Shown one piece after another: positions 1 to 6,077 of a stretch of 7,547 nucleotides of DNA. Source of the stretch: an archaeon (GTDB taxonomy: Archaea > Nanobdellota > Nanobdellia > SCGC-AAA011-G17 > GW2011-AR17); NCBI GenBank assembly GCA_023245975.1, contig JAHFJF010000042.1, positions 1 to 7,547 on the forward strand, written 5' to 3'. The position numbers and the translations under genes were made by a program. Below the pieces are notes generated by a model, which saw only the letters and a program-made list of their open reading frames with translations, had not been told where the DNA came from and did no database searches. Position 1 is the first letter of the stretch, and each line of letters begins with the position of its first letter.

Positions 1-688
1 TAATATTATGGCCATTAAGTTCTGCCAAGACATCTTCTACTGTTTGTACCAGTGGGTTGTCATATATGCCAGTAACATCAAGTGATAGCCATTTTCCTTT
101 AGAATTCACCTTATAGATTCTATCATGTTTCTTTTTAGGCTTTTTTTCTTCATTGTCTGTTACATTGGGGGCAGTATAGTTTATTGGTTCTTCTGTTAAG
201 TTTTGTTCTGTTGCATTCTCATCTGTTGGCAAGGTAAGATTCTCAGGATAATCTTGGGCTGTTTCATTTAAAGGCAGCAGTTCTTCAATCACTATCTTCC
301 TGCTGTCAATTACTTGCCCATCAGATATTAGGTCTATATAGACAACTCCAGTTCTTTCCAGATTTAATTCGCTGATATTTATGGATATTTTGTCATTGGC
401 CAATATATCAGATGCTGGTATGTCTAATATAGAGCCGTTTGAGCTTATCCTTACAAAGGCATTGCTCAGGTTGAGGCTCCCATTCACATTAAATTCAACT
501 ATGTTTTGGGCGGTTATTCCGCGGCTAAAAATAAGTAATGCAGCAAACAATATTACGGCGATGAGAAACTTTGCGGCCGTAACTGCCTTCTTGCCCAAGG
601 GGGTAGTATTGGGTAGCCTGATTAGAGTGCGCAGGCTAGAAAAAACATTATAGAAATTACCTCTTTTCTCTAGACTGTACGCTTTCAA
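1..688 (-). CDS. Secreted/anchored surface protein, N-terminal part (3' end outside window)
   Basis: The frame is open on the minus strand from a TTG at 686-688 to the window edge (229 full codons). It was read directly because it lacks both a standard start and a stop here. Residues 1-40 form a long basic N-region, residues 41-55 a hydrophobic core, and signal peptidase could cleave after ITA (residue 60). Residues 62-136 look like a small beta-sandwich domain. Residues 140-180 are an acidic, Thr/Asn-rich linker, then comes a Lys cluster (EKKPKKKHDR), then the start of an unrecognised domain (KGKWLSLDVTGIYDNP). About ten N-X-S/T sequons support export. The first 61 residues are clearly paralogous to the start of the downstream-coordinate beta-helix gene (768-4592). 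The ATG used there is TTC here, so the start is either the TTG at 688 or, less likely, the TTG at 598. Loss of the start (a pseudogene) is possible, but the 200-codon open frame argues against decay. No function is recognised. Confidence 0.75.
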   Translation of the reverse strand, partial: MKAYSLEKRGNFYNVFSSLRTLIRLPNTTPLGKKAVTAAKFLIAVILFAALLIFSRGITAQNIVEFNVNGSLNLSNAFVRISSNGSILDIPASDILANDKISINISELNLERTGVVYIDLISDGQVIDSRKIVIEELLPLNETAQDYPENLTLPTDENATEQNLTEEPINYTAPNVTDNEEKKPKKKHDRIYKVNSKGKWLSLDVTGIYDNPLVQTVEDVLAELNGHNI

Positions 689-714
689 AAACAGACTACC
701 CCTTTTACCCTAAA
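506..714 (-). repeat. Duplicated 5' cassette, copy A (leader plus signal-peptide coding region)
   Basis: This segment matches 4419-4622. It contains a leader in which AAAGGGGTAGTCTG and the following TTTTTGAAAGCG are identical in both copies. A 9-nt stretch (TACAGTCTA in the minus-strand sense) is present only here, followed by identical GAGAAAAGAGGTAAT. The rest codes the shared NV(F/L)SSLRT(L/I)IRL...KKAVTAAKFLIA peptide, with many synonymous differences. Beyond the signal-peptide cleavage point the two genes are unrelated. Confidence 0.85.
597..704 (-). promoter_or_regulatory. Possible long-range hairpin enclosing the start region of the partial surface gene
   Basis: AAGGGGGTAGT at 597-607 and ACTACCCCTT at 695-704 are inverted repeats (10 pairs with one bulged base) about 87 nt apart. 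In the mRNA, the GGGGTAGT of the leader could pair with ACTACCCC inside the coding region, closing a loop that holds the TTG start and the GAGGT at 659-663. An equivalent pair exists in the other copy. This is seen as sequence only; a regulatory role is inference. Confidence 0.25.
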
Positions 715-720
715 TTTTGG

Positions 721-732
721 CCAATATACTGC
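721..732 (-). promoter_or_regulatory. Weak TATA-like box upstream of the partial surface gene
   Basis: On the minus strand this reads GCAGTATATTGG, with its TATATT about 40 nt upstream of the TTG at 688. That spacing would put transcription start about 15 nt before the TTG. It lies in the 79-bp gap after the beta-helix gene. There is no clear A-rich BRE next to it, so cotranscription from upstream is equally possible. Confidence 0.25.
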
Positions 733-767
733 TCAAAAGGAAGTTGTCTTATTTTATTAAGGTTTTG

Positions 768-3700
768 TTAAAATTTCTTTATTAGCCAGGTCATAGTATT
801 TGTCAATGCTTTTAATTCCCTTATTGTTATTGGCTTCCCGTGTTTTTCTGAGAATTCTTTATACAGCTGGATTATTTCTGCCTTGAATTTTAAATCCTTG
901 TTTTTTATGGCGTCAAGTGTGGCTTTGTAAGTCTTGCTTTCCAAGTTAAGCTCATTTGCAGCATATATTATGAAAACTTTCATGCTTTTTTCAAGGTATT
1001 CTGGATTTGGGTGTTTTTTAGCGCTTTCTGCAATGGATTGTATCCTGCCAATGGAGAATTTCTGGAGGTCGGTAAGCTTGCCCCATGCATATTTCTCAAA
1101 AGTTAAATGTACTGTGCCATGCACCAATACAATTAATAGCCATAGCATTATGGTCATTGTCATCACAAGCAATAATGAGTCAGAATATTGGGGCACAGAT
1201 AGCTCTATTTCATTATTTCCAAATTCTATATTGATTTTTGGCTTTCTTCCGCCTGGGACAGTGCTGAATTTGATTTTTCCCTTGCTGCCGAAAAGCAGTT
1301 CTATGCCATCTTCTGTCCTTCTGCCGGATAATTCTAATGGCAATGGCGTAAGGCTTCCTATTGCGCCAAGCATTGCATTTGCCAAGATTGGTTCGACTCC
1401 AGGCAAGATATCCTGTATAGAAGGAATTTCTTGCTTGAGCAGTACAGGCTCTTGTATTATTTTTATTTCTGGTTCTGGCTCTTCAGGGATTGGTTTAGGA
1501 GTTGGTTTTATTGGTCCTCCTCCACCACCTCCCCCACCGCCACTAGTAGTTGTTGGAGTTGGGCTTGCTGTTGCAGTAATGGTAAAGTTTCTTGTTATTG
1601 AGGTCCTTGAGTTTAACACATTATCATAGCAAGTCACATTCCATTGATGGCTTGCGACACTAACTGTTGAAGAAGCAGTCCTGAAAGTTCCATTGCTTAA
1701 GTTTATCCTTGCAACTTGCGAGCCGTCAATTGTAACATTACAAGTTAAGTTCGTGTCTATATTATCAGTAGCAGAGAAATTAAATTCTACTGTTGTAGAT
1801 GTGCTTGAATAAGCTTCTTCTGGAGCTGAAAGGTTAAGATTTGCAGGCGGTGTCGAATCAAGAGTGATGGTATAATTAGTTGTGTTAAATGCTTGATTAT
1901 TGCTTGTATCTTTGGCAAGGCAGTTCCAGAAATAAGTGCCGTCAGAAATTCCTTGCGTTGTGAAATTAGTCTGGTTCGATGTCCCAGATACCGAAACAGT
2001 CCTGTTAGTTGCCCATAACCCATCAAATGTGGTGAACAGGCTTATGTTGGAAAGTGCCACATCATCAGAAGCTGAGCAGTTAAGGGAGATATTATTTCCA
2101 GCAATGATTGAATCATTTGCAGGCAAGAGCAGAGCCGAATTTGGCAGTGTTGTGTCTGTTGATGTAAATGGGGCAAAAGGGCTTCCAAATCCGGTTATGT
2201 TGGCAAATACATAGTTTAAGCTTGCTATAACTCCATTCTGGGCTGCGAAAGAAGTAGTATTTGTTACCCAGCCGAGTAAAGCTCCATCATACCTGGCAAT
2301 GCTAAGATTGGATTCATTTATTCCGCTAACATCTGCATTTGTATAGCTAATATTAAGGAAAATCCAAGAATTTGCAGAAGTATTTGTCACATTGACATAT
2401 TTTCCTATGTTTTGGTAGCCAGATGGATTTGATGGAGGTGCAGTTAAGTTCCCTAGGCCGATGTCTGTGGATGTAAAGCTTATCATTGGCCCAATAGTGA
2501 GATTTGTAACAGTATTCTTGGTAGAATCTGCTGCAGACATGAAATCTCTATAACTGTTGTTTTTGGCAGTATTATTTATGAATGTGTTATTCCTTGAGGC
2601 TGTTAGGTAAATACCAATAAATGTATTGGAGCTGATTGTGTTATTGGTAATTGTATTCTCTTCTGATGTATCAAAGTAAATGCCATAGTTATTGTATTCA
2701 GCATAATTATTAATAAATTGGTTAGTTGAAGAGTTTAATATGGCTCCCAAATACCCCGTGGCATAAGTTATGTAAATGCCAGTATTTACATTCCAGTTGG
2801 CAGTATTATTTATAATCGAGTTATTGCTTGCAGAATAGATATATATTCCATAAAGGATGTTAAAATTTGCAGTATTATTTATGATTGTATTGCTGTTTGC
2901 CCTTACAGGGTCAGGACCGCTAACACTACTTATAAGTCCAATCCCATATTGGCTGTTGTTGTTTGCGGCATTAGAAATAATAGTATTGTTTTGTACCGAA
3001 GCCAGAGATATTCCAACTTGGCTGTTGTTGTTTGCAACATTGTTTTTTAAGGTGTTATTATTGCTTCCAGTGTCAAGATAGATGCCAGACTGGGAATTGA
3101 TTATCGCAGCATTGTTTGTGATATTGTTATTGCTGGATGTTGTGAGATAAATTCCGTACTCGATGTTTTTATTTGCAGTATTGTTTGTTAGGTTGTAATT
3201 GGTAGATGCAGTTAAGTAAACTCCCGATTTGGTGTTGTTTTCAAGCGTGCTATTATGGAATGTATTATTATTCGAGGTATCAAAATAAATCCCATAATAA
3301 TTATTTAATGATCTTATGCTTGTGATGTTAGCATTATCTGTAAAAATAATATGGAGCCAGTTATTGCCTTTTGTTAACGAGCCGTCTATCGTGATATTTG
3401 TGAGGTTAGAATTATCAGCATTGCACAATACCATCTCTGAGACATTATCATTTCTGAGGTCTACTGAGCTATTGAAATATTTGAAGGACCTGTTACCAGA
3501 AGCGACATTGTTAGAATAAATGTTTTGGCAGTCTTCTTTAGAGCCAGATACTGCCCCGATATAAAAATCATAATAGCCATTTTCTTGTGCCGTATTATTT
3601 GTAAAATTATTGTCCCTGCTTAAATATTGGATAAAGAAGCCTTGAACGTCATTAAGGTTGGCAGTATTATTTGTTACGTTTGCATAATTAGTGCCAGTAT

Positions 3701-4592
3701 TTAAGAATATGCCGGCTATTGTTTGGTTGTTTGCTAAATTGTTTGTTACTGTGCTATAGTTTGACGATTCCAATTCAATTCCATAATTTGTATTAGAATT
3801 GGCAACATTATTGTCAATTAATGTATTGTTTGAAAATCTTATCCTAATGCCCCATTGGCTGTTTTTGCTGGCATTGTTATTGTAAATAGTATTATTGCTA
3901 ACAGTAATAAAATGTATGCCAGTATTTGTATTGGATGTTGCATTATTAGTTGAAATATTGCTGTTCGTTACATTCTCAAACCAAATGCCAAATTGATTAT
4001 TCGACATAGTATTATTTGAGATTGTTAAATTAATTGAATTATATACCAGTGCCCCATTTGTATTTGATGTTACGTTGGTATTTGTAACAGTTCCAGACAA
4101 AGTATTATTGATGTAAATTCCATTTCTCCAGTCACTTACAGTGACATTAATTATTGTGATATTGGTTAGGCTTGCAGTTCTATTCTCCACAAAAATTCCG
4201 AAGGTTGCAGCAGTATCAGTGCCGTCTATTATGAATCCCTGGCCGTCAAAAACTACATCAGATACATTTATCCTGATGCAATGCCTTAAACCACTATTGC
4301 TTACGCTTGCTGTTAAGGTATATACTCCGGCTGTTGTTATTGCAGAGCATGCGCTTATATTTGTCTCTGTTGAGAATTGTTCATTATTCTCCCCAGGTAA
4401 ACTTTCCAAACCAAAGTCTTGGGCATTTATCCTGCTGCTGAAAATTAGTAATGTTGCAAATAGTATTATGGCAATTAAAAATTTGGCAGCCGTAACTGCT
4501 TTCTTATTCAAGGGGGTAGGAAAGGATAGTCGGATTATGGTGCGCAGACTAGAAAGAACATTGTGCATATTACCTCTTTTCTCCGCTTTCAA
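768..4592 (-). CDS. Large NosD-like parallel beta-helix surface protein with Ig-like domains and C-terminal membrane anchor
   Basis: A 1274-residue cell-surface protein, numbered from TTG 4592; an ATG at 4568 (residue 9) with GAGGT just upstream is the conventional alternative. Order of parts: basic N-region 1-37; hydrophobic signal core 38-52 with likely cleavage at INA/QD (57); beta-helix of NosD/PbH1 type about 108-690, with GIY(L/F) followed by SxNNxIxNNTA rungs; an interrupting module 345-430 (YFNSSVDL...VLCNADNSNLTNITI); a post-helix domain 700-808; two Ig-like domains about 815-912 and 917-1007; nine glycines (1018-1026) and a Pro/Glu stalk; a membrane span about 1138-1163; and a helical, charged cytoplasmic tail 1164-1274. 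I count about 70 N-X-S/T sequons, all before the glycine hinge. The eight cysteines fall into four neighbouring pairs (82/105, 355/390, 839/891, 951/988), as expected for disulfides outside the cell. The beta-helix may bind or cleave polysaccharide, but no catalytic residues are evident, so a structural or adhesive role is as likely. It lies 86 bp after the ATPase gene on the same strand. Confidence 0.9.
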   Translation of the reverse strand: MKAEKRGNMHNVLSSLRTIIRLSFPTPLNKKAVTAAKFLIAIILFATLLIFSSRINAQDFGLESLPGENNEQFSTETNISACSAITTAGVYTLTASVSNSGLRHCIRINVSDVVFDGQGFIIDGTDTAATFGIFVENRTASLTNITIINVTVSDWRNGIYINNTLSGTVTNTNVTSNTNGALVYNSINLTISNNTMSNNQFGIWFENVTNSNISTNNATSNTNTGIHFITVSNNTIYNNNASKNSQWGIRIRFSNNTLIDNNVANSNTNYGIELESSNYSTVTNNLANNQTIAGIFLNTGTNYANVTNNTANLNDVQGFFIQYLSRDNNFTNNTAQENGYYDFYIGAVSGSKEDCQNIYSNNVASGNRSFKYFNSSVDLRNDNVSEMVLCNADNSNLTNITIDGSLTKGNNWLHIIFTDNANITSIRSLNNYYGIYFDTSNNNTFHNSTLENNTKSGVYLTASTNYNLTNNTANKNIEYGIYLTTSSNNNITNNAAIINSQSGIYLDTGSNNNTLKNNVANNNSQVGISLASVQNNTIISNAANNNSQYGIGLISSVSGPDPVRANSNTIINNTANFNILYGIYIYSASNNSIINNTANWNVNTGIYITYATGYLGAILNSSTNQFINNYAEYNNYGIYFDTSEENTITNNTISSNTFIGIYLTASRNNTFINNTAKNNSYRDFMSAADSTKNTVTNLTIGPMISFTSTDIGLGNLTAPPSNPSGYQNIGKYVNVTNTSANSWIFLNISYTNADVSGINESNLSIARYDGALLGWVTNTTSFAAQNGVIASLNYVFANITGFGSPFAPFTSTDTTLPNSALLLPANDSIIAGNNISLNCSASDDVALSNISLFTTFDGLWATNRTVSVSGTSNQTNFTTQGISDGTYFWNCLAKDTSNNQAFNTTNYTITLDSTPPANLNLSAPEEAYSSTSTTVEFNFSATDNIDTNLTCNVTIDGSQVARINLSNGTFRTASSTVSVASHQWNVTCYDNVLNSRTSITRNFTITATASPTPTTTSGGGGGGGGGPIKPTPKPIPEEPEPEIKIIQEPVLLKQEIPSIQDILPGVEPILANAMLGAIGSLTPLPLELSGRRTEDGIELLFGSKGKIKFSTVPGGRKPKINIEFGNNEIELSVPQYSDSLLLVMTMTIMLWLLIVLVHGTVHLTFEKYAWGKLTDLQKFSIGRIQSIAESAKKHPNPEYLEKSMKVFIIYAANELNLESKTYKATLDAIKNKDLKFKAEIIQLYKEFSEKHGKPITIRELKALTNTMTWLIKKF
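1515..1541 (-). repeat. Nine-glycine codon run (hinge)
   Basis: Nine consecutive Gly codons (GGC, GGT, GGG and GGA mixed) follow a Thr-rich stretch and precede PIKPTPKPIPEEPEPE. The mixed codons argue against a simple slippage tract. It separates the glycosylation-rich ectodomain from the unglycosylated stalk and membrane anchor. Confidence 0.9.
2553..3293 (-). repeat. Imperfect 69-bp tandem repeats, second beta-helix block
   Basis: The repeated Gly of the GIY/GVY/GIG motif falls at residues 434, 457, 480, 503, 527, 550, 582, 605, 637 and 660. That is steps of 23 residues (one of 24), with two steps of 32 where nine-residue loops are inserted (around 555-565 and 612-620). At the DNA level the plus-strand word CAGTATTATTTAT recurs near 2567, 2801 and 2870; the last two are 69 bp apart. 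Each unit is one turn of the beta-helix. Confidence 0.85.
3570..4121 (-). repeat. Imperfect 66-72-bp tandem repeats, first beta-helix block
   Basis: Conserved Gly positions are residues 158, 180, 202, 225, 248, 271, 294 and 318, a step of 22-24 residues. Asn-rich turns (NNT, NNN, NTN) sit between the strands. This block is separated from the second by the Cys-containing module at residues 345-430. Confidence 0.8.
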
Positions 4593-4609
4593 AAACAGAC
4601 TACCCCTTT
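4510..4609 (-). promoter_or_regulatory. Possible long-range hairpin enclosing the start region of the beta-helix gene
   Basis: AAGGGGGTAG at 4510-4519 and CTACCCCTTT at 4600-4609 are inverted repeats with one bulged base, about 80 nt apart. They occupy the same place as the pair at 597-704 in the other copy and would enclose both candidate start codons. The function is inferred only. Confidence 0.25.
4572..4576 (-). promoter_or_regulatory. Shine-Dalgarno-like GAGGT before the ATG at 4568
   Basis: GAGGT matches the archaeal anti-SD core but sits only three bases from the ATG, closer than the six bases seen before acylphosphatase in this window. The same GAGGT is kept in the other cassette (659-663), where no in-frame ATG follows. 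It therefore does not settle which start is used. Confidence 0.4.
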
Positions 4610-4613
4610 ACAC

Positions 4614-4625
4614 CCCTAATTAGGG
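4614..4625 (-). promoter_or_regulatory. 12-bp perfect palindrome upstream of the beta-helix gene
   Basis: CCCTAATTAGGG is a perfect dyad in the 86-bp gap between the ATPase stop and the beta-helix start, 22 bp before the TTG. It could be an operator half-site pair for a dimeric regulator, or chance. The other cassette keeps only a degenerate form (AATTTAGGG), so it is not strictly part of the shared leader. Confidence 0.3.
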
Positions 4626-4678
4626 TTGATATTCTTTAAAGTTAAGTTGCTTAATCTTATTAATGTTTCCAGAAGAAT

Positions 4679-5632
4679 TTATACAAGCTCTTTCTTGAAG
4701 TTTTCAGAAAGGCCATAAACTTTTGGCCTCCTTGGATTTGCTATATAGACAACGCCAGACTCAGTTAGCATGCTTACTTGCTTCCCTACAGATCCTTCTG
4801 AACTGTTTAGGACCTGTGCAATTTGATAGATAGTCCTATTATTCTCATACAGTATATTTATTATCTTTTTTTGCATTGGTGCGAAACCTTTTAGCAATTC
4901 CGAATCTATTGGTGTTAGATTTGATGGCAGCTCAACTTCCTTTGGCTTTTCTAGGTCTTCAAGCTCAACAATCTCCTTTTTTTGCAATACCCTCTTTATG
5001 TTATCTTCATTCAGCTCTTGGCTTTTCAGCTCCATGCAGACAAGTTCGCAGTTTTCTAAAAGTTTCCTGGGGTTGTATTCAGCTTCCTCTACAAGTAATT
5101 TTAATGATTTATCATCAAATGGGTTATTCCCCTTTGTTCTGAAATCTATCAATGCTTTTGCCTTTTCCAGGTCGAGTCTTCCAAGCTTCACAACCCTTGG
5201 GCCTATTCTTTTCCGTAAGCTTTCAGAATATTCATTTAGGTTAGAGGGCATTTGTGCAATGACTACGCTTTTTACCACATTTGCATCCCATAATAGCTTT
5301 ATTTCTTTCCTTATGTCTTCATCACATAGGTGGGCCTCATCAAGAAGAAGTACGCTTTTCCGTACCCAGCCTTTCTTAACGTGTTTTTTCAATGAATAGT
5401 ATTCATTCATCTCTTCTGAATTTATATAATTCATCTTGTATCTAAGCAAGCTTTTCTCAAGCCATTTCATTAATGATGTCTTTCCAACGCCAGAATCTCC
5501 AAGTATTATGCATGCATCTCCGGAATTGACATAGTCAAGAAGTTTTTGTTTCTCTTTTTCAAGGCCTATTACTTCCTTTGAGCATTTGACTTCGAAAGGG
5601 TTTTTAGGCCAGCCGTACCTCTTATACCACAT
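4679..5632 (-). CDS. AAA family ATPase with C-terminal winged-helix domain
   Basis: A 317-residue P-loop ATPase. The start MWYKRYGWPKNPFEV has the aromatic-G-x-x-x-NPF signature of ExeA/GspA-like AAA ATPases. Walker A is GDSGVGKT (45-52), Walker B is VLLLDEAH (94-101), a sensor-1-like strand lies around 122-128 (SVVIAQM), and RKR at 140-142 could supply the arginine finger. A lid-like helical region (150-215) precedes a charged linker (220-240) and a MarR/ArsR-like winged helix (about 250-315; recognition helix near SEGSVGKQVSMLTESG). The layout resembles Orc1/Cdc6 and ATP-dependent DNA-binding or recruitment factors, but the sequence is not a clear Orc1/Cdc6. No transposase lies nearby to suggest a TnsC/IstB-like role. 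The ATG at 5630-5632 has GGTG four bases upstream and a TATA-like box 40 bp upstream, which supports the start. It is the first gene of a same-strand run that continues into two surface-protein genes. Confidence 0.85.
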   Translation of the reverse strand: MWYKRYGWPKNPFEVKCSKEVIGLEKEKQKLLDYVNSGDACIILGDSGVGKTSLMKWLEKSLLRYKMNYINSEEMNEYYSLKKHVKKGWVRKSVLLLDEAHLCDEDIRKEIKLLWDANVVKSVVIAQMPSNLNEYSESLRKRIGPRVVKLGRLDLEKAKALIDFRTKGNNPFDDKSLKLLVEEAEYNPRKLLENCELVCMELKSQELNEDNIKRVLQKKEIVELEDLEKPKEVELPSNLTPIDSELLKGFAPMQKKIINILYENNRTIYQIAQVLNSSEGSVGKQVSMLTESGVVYIANPRRPKVYGLSENFKKELV

Positions 5633-5667
5633 TGAGCACCACTTTTAAGCTAATTAAATGATTTGCT

Positions 5668-5682
5668 TATTTTAAACTTTTG
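5668..5682 (-). promoter_or_regulatory. BRE/TATA-like promoter element for the ATPase gene
   Basis: The minus strand reads AAAAGTTTAAAATA, a good match to an A-rich BRE followed by an archaeal TATA box. It is centred about 40 bp before the ATG at 5632, giving a predicted leader of roughly 15 nt. Confidence 0.5.
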
Positions 5683-5751
5683 GTTTTTTTAGAGGACAAT
5701 GCAAATTTTTAGTTGGGATTTTTTCGCTTGAAATGGCGGGTTTGACAAATA

Positions 5752-5765
5752 GAAAACTATTTTAA
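5752..5765 (+). promoter_or_regulatory. BRE/TATA-like promoter element for acylphosphatase
   Basis: GAAAACTATTTTAA resembles BRE plus TATA. Its centre is about 40 bp before the ATG at 5802, so transcription would begin near 5785, just ahead of the ribosome-binding site. The rest of the 169-bp divergent gap (5633-5801) shows no gene. Confidence 0.45.
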
Positions 5766-5790
5766 CCCCCTCGTTTCTGCTACAAACTTA

Positions 5791-5795
5791 GAGGT
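5791..5795 (+). promoter_or_regulatory. Ribosome-binding site of acylphosphatase
   Basis: GAGGT lies six bases before the ATG at 5802, a typical archaeal spacing, and supports this start. Confidence 0.7.
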
Positions 5796-5801
5796 TAACA
5801 A

Positions 5802-6077
5802 ATGAAGCGCGTTCATATCAATATCTTAGGAGAAGTTGTACAGGGTGTCTTCTTTCGCGCTAAAATAAATGAGAAAGCGAATGCATTGGATGTTACTGGT
5901 TTTGTAAGGAACAAGGATGATGGCTCTGTTGAAGCTGTTTTTGAAGGTGATGATTCTGATGTTGATGAGCTATTAGATTTTTGCAGGGAGGGGCCTCGTG
6001 GTGCCCAAATAGAGGATGTTGAGATTGTTGAAGAAGAATATGACGGTGAATTTGAGGACTTCGAGATCAGGTATTAA
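5802..6077 (+). CDS. acyP: Acylphosphatase
   Basis: A 91-residue cytosolic enzyme that hydrolyses acyl phosphates such as carbamoyl phosphate and acetyl phosphate to the carboxylate and phosphate. The family signature GEVVQGVFFR (10-19) supplies the phosphate-binding loop and catalytic Arg19. The second motif GFVRNKDDGSVE (33-44) supplies catalytic Asn37. The length is that of a complete single-domain acylphosphatase. The C-terminal third is strongly acidic (EDVEIVEEEYDGEFEDFE). The gene has its own promoter-like box and GAGGT site and is the only plus-strand gene here. Its stop codon overlaps that of the convergent HerA-like gene by four bases. Nothing in the context links it to a particular pathway. 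Confidence 0.95.
   Translation: MKRVHINILGEVVQGVFFRAKINEKANALDVTGFVRNKDDGSVEAVFEGDDSDVDELLDFCREGPRGAQIEDVEIVEEEYDGEFEDFEIRY

Larger units (their letters stand above)
4419..4622 (-). repeat. Duplicated 5' cassette, copy B (leader plus signal-peptide coding region)
   Basis: Partner of 506-714. It covers the leader, the TTG at 4590-4592, the ATG at 4566-4568 and the codons for residues 1-58. Compared with copy A it lacks nine nucleotides between AAAGCG and GAGAAAAG, which leaves the reading frame from the TTG unchanged. Confidence 0.85.

Noticed and set aside
381..653. Plus-strand frame resembling another at 4141-4623 (both contain AAVTAF and VRRLE)
   Set aside because: The likeness only reflects the duplicated signal-peptide cassette read on the wrong strand.
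743..780. Terminator after the beta-helix gene
   Set aside because: On the coding strand the region is A-rich, without the T run expected of an archaeal terminator or a stable hairpin.
934..1629. Plus-strand open frame of 231 codons with a polyproline run
   Set aside because: It is the antisense of the hinge and anchor part of the beta-helix gene. The prolines are the complement of the nine Gly codons, and it has no recognisable domain.
2553..4121. CRISPR array
   Set aside because: The repeats are imperfect, lie within an open reading frame and follow a 23-codon protein period. There are no identical repeats with unique spacers.
4679..5632. Orc1/Cdc6 replication initiator
   Set aside because: The ATPase plus winged-helix layout fits, but the NPF start and overall sequence look more like ExeA-type AAA proteins, and no origin-like repeats are seen nearby.
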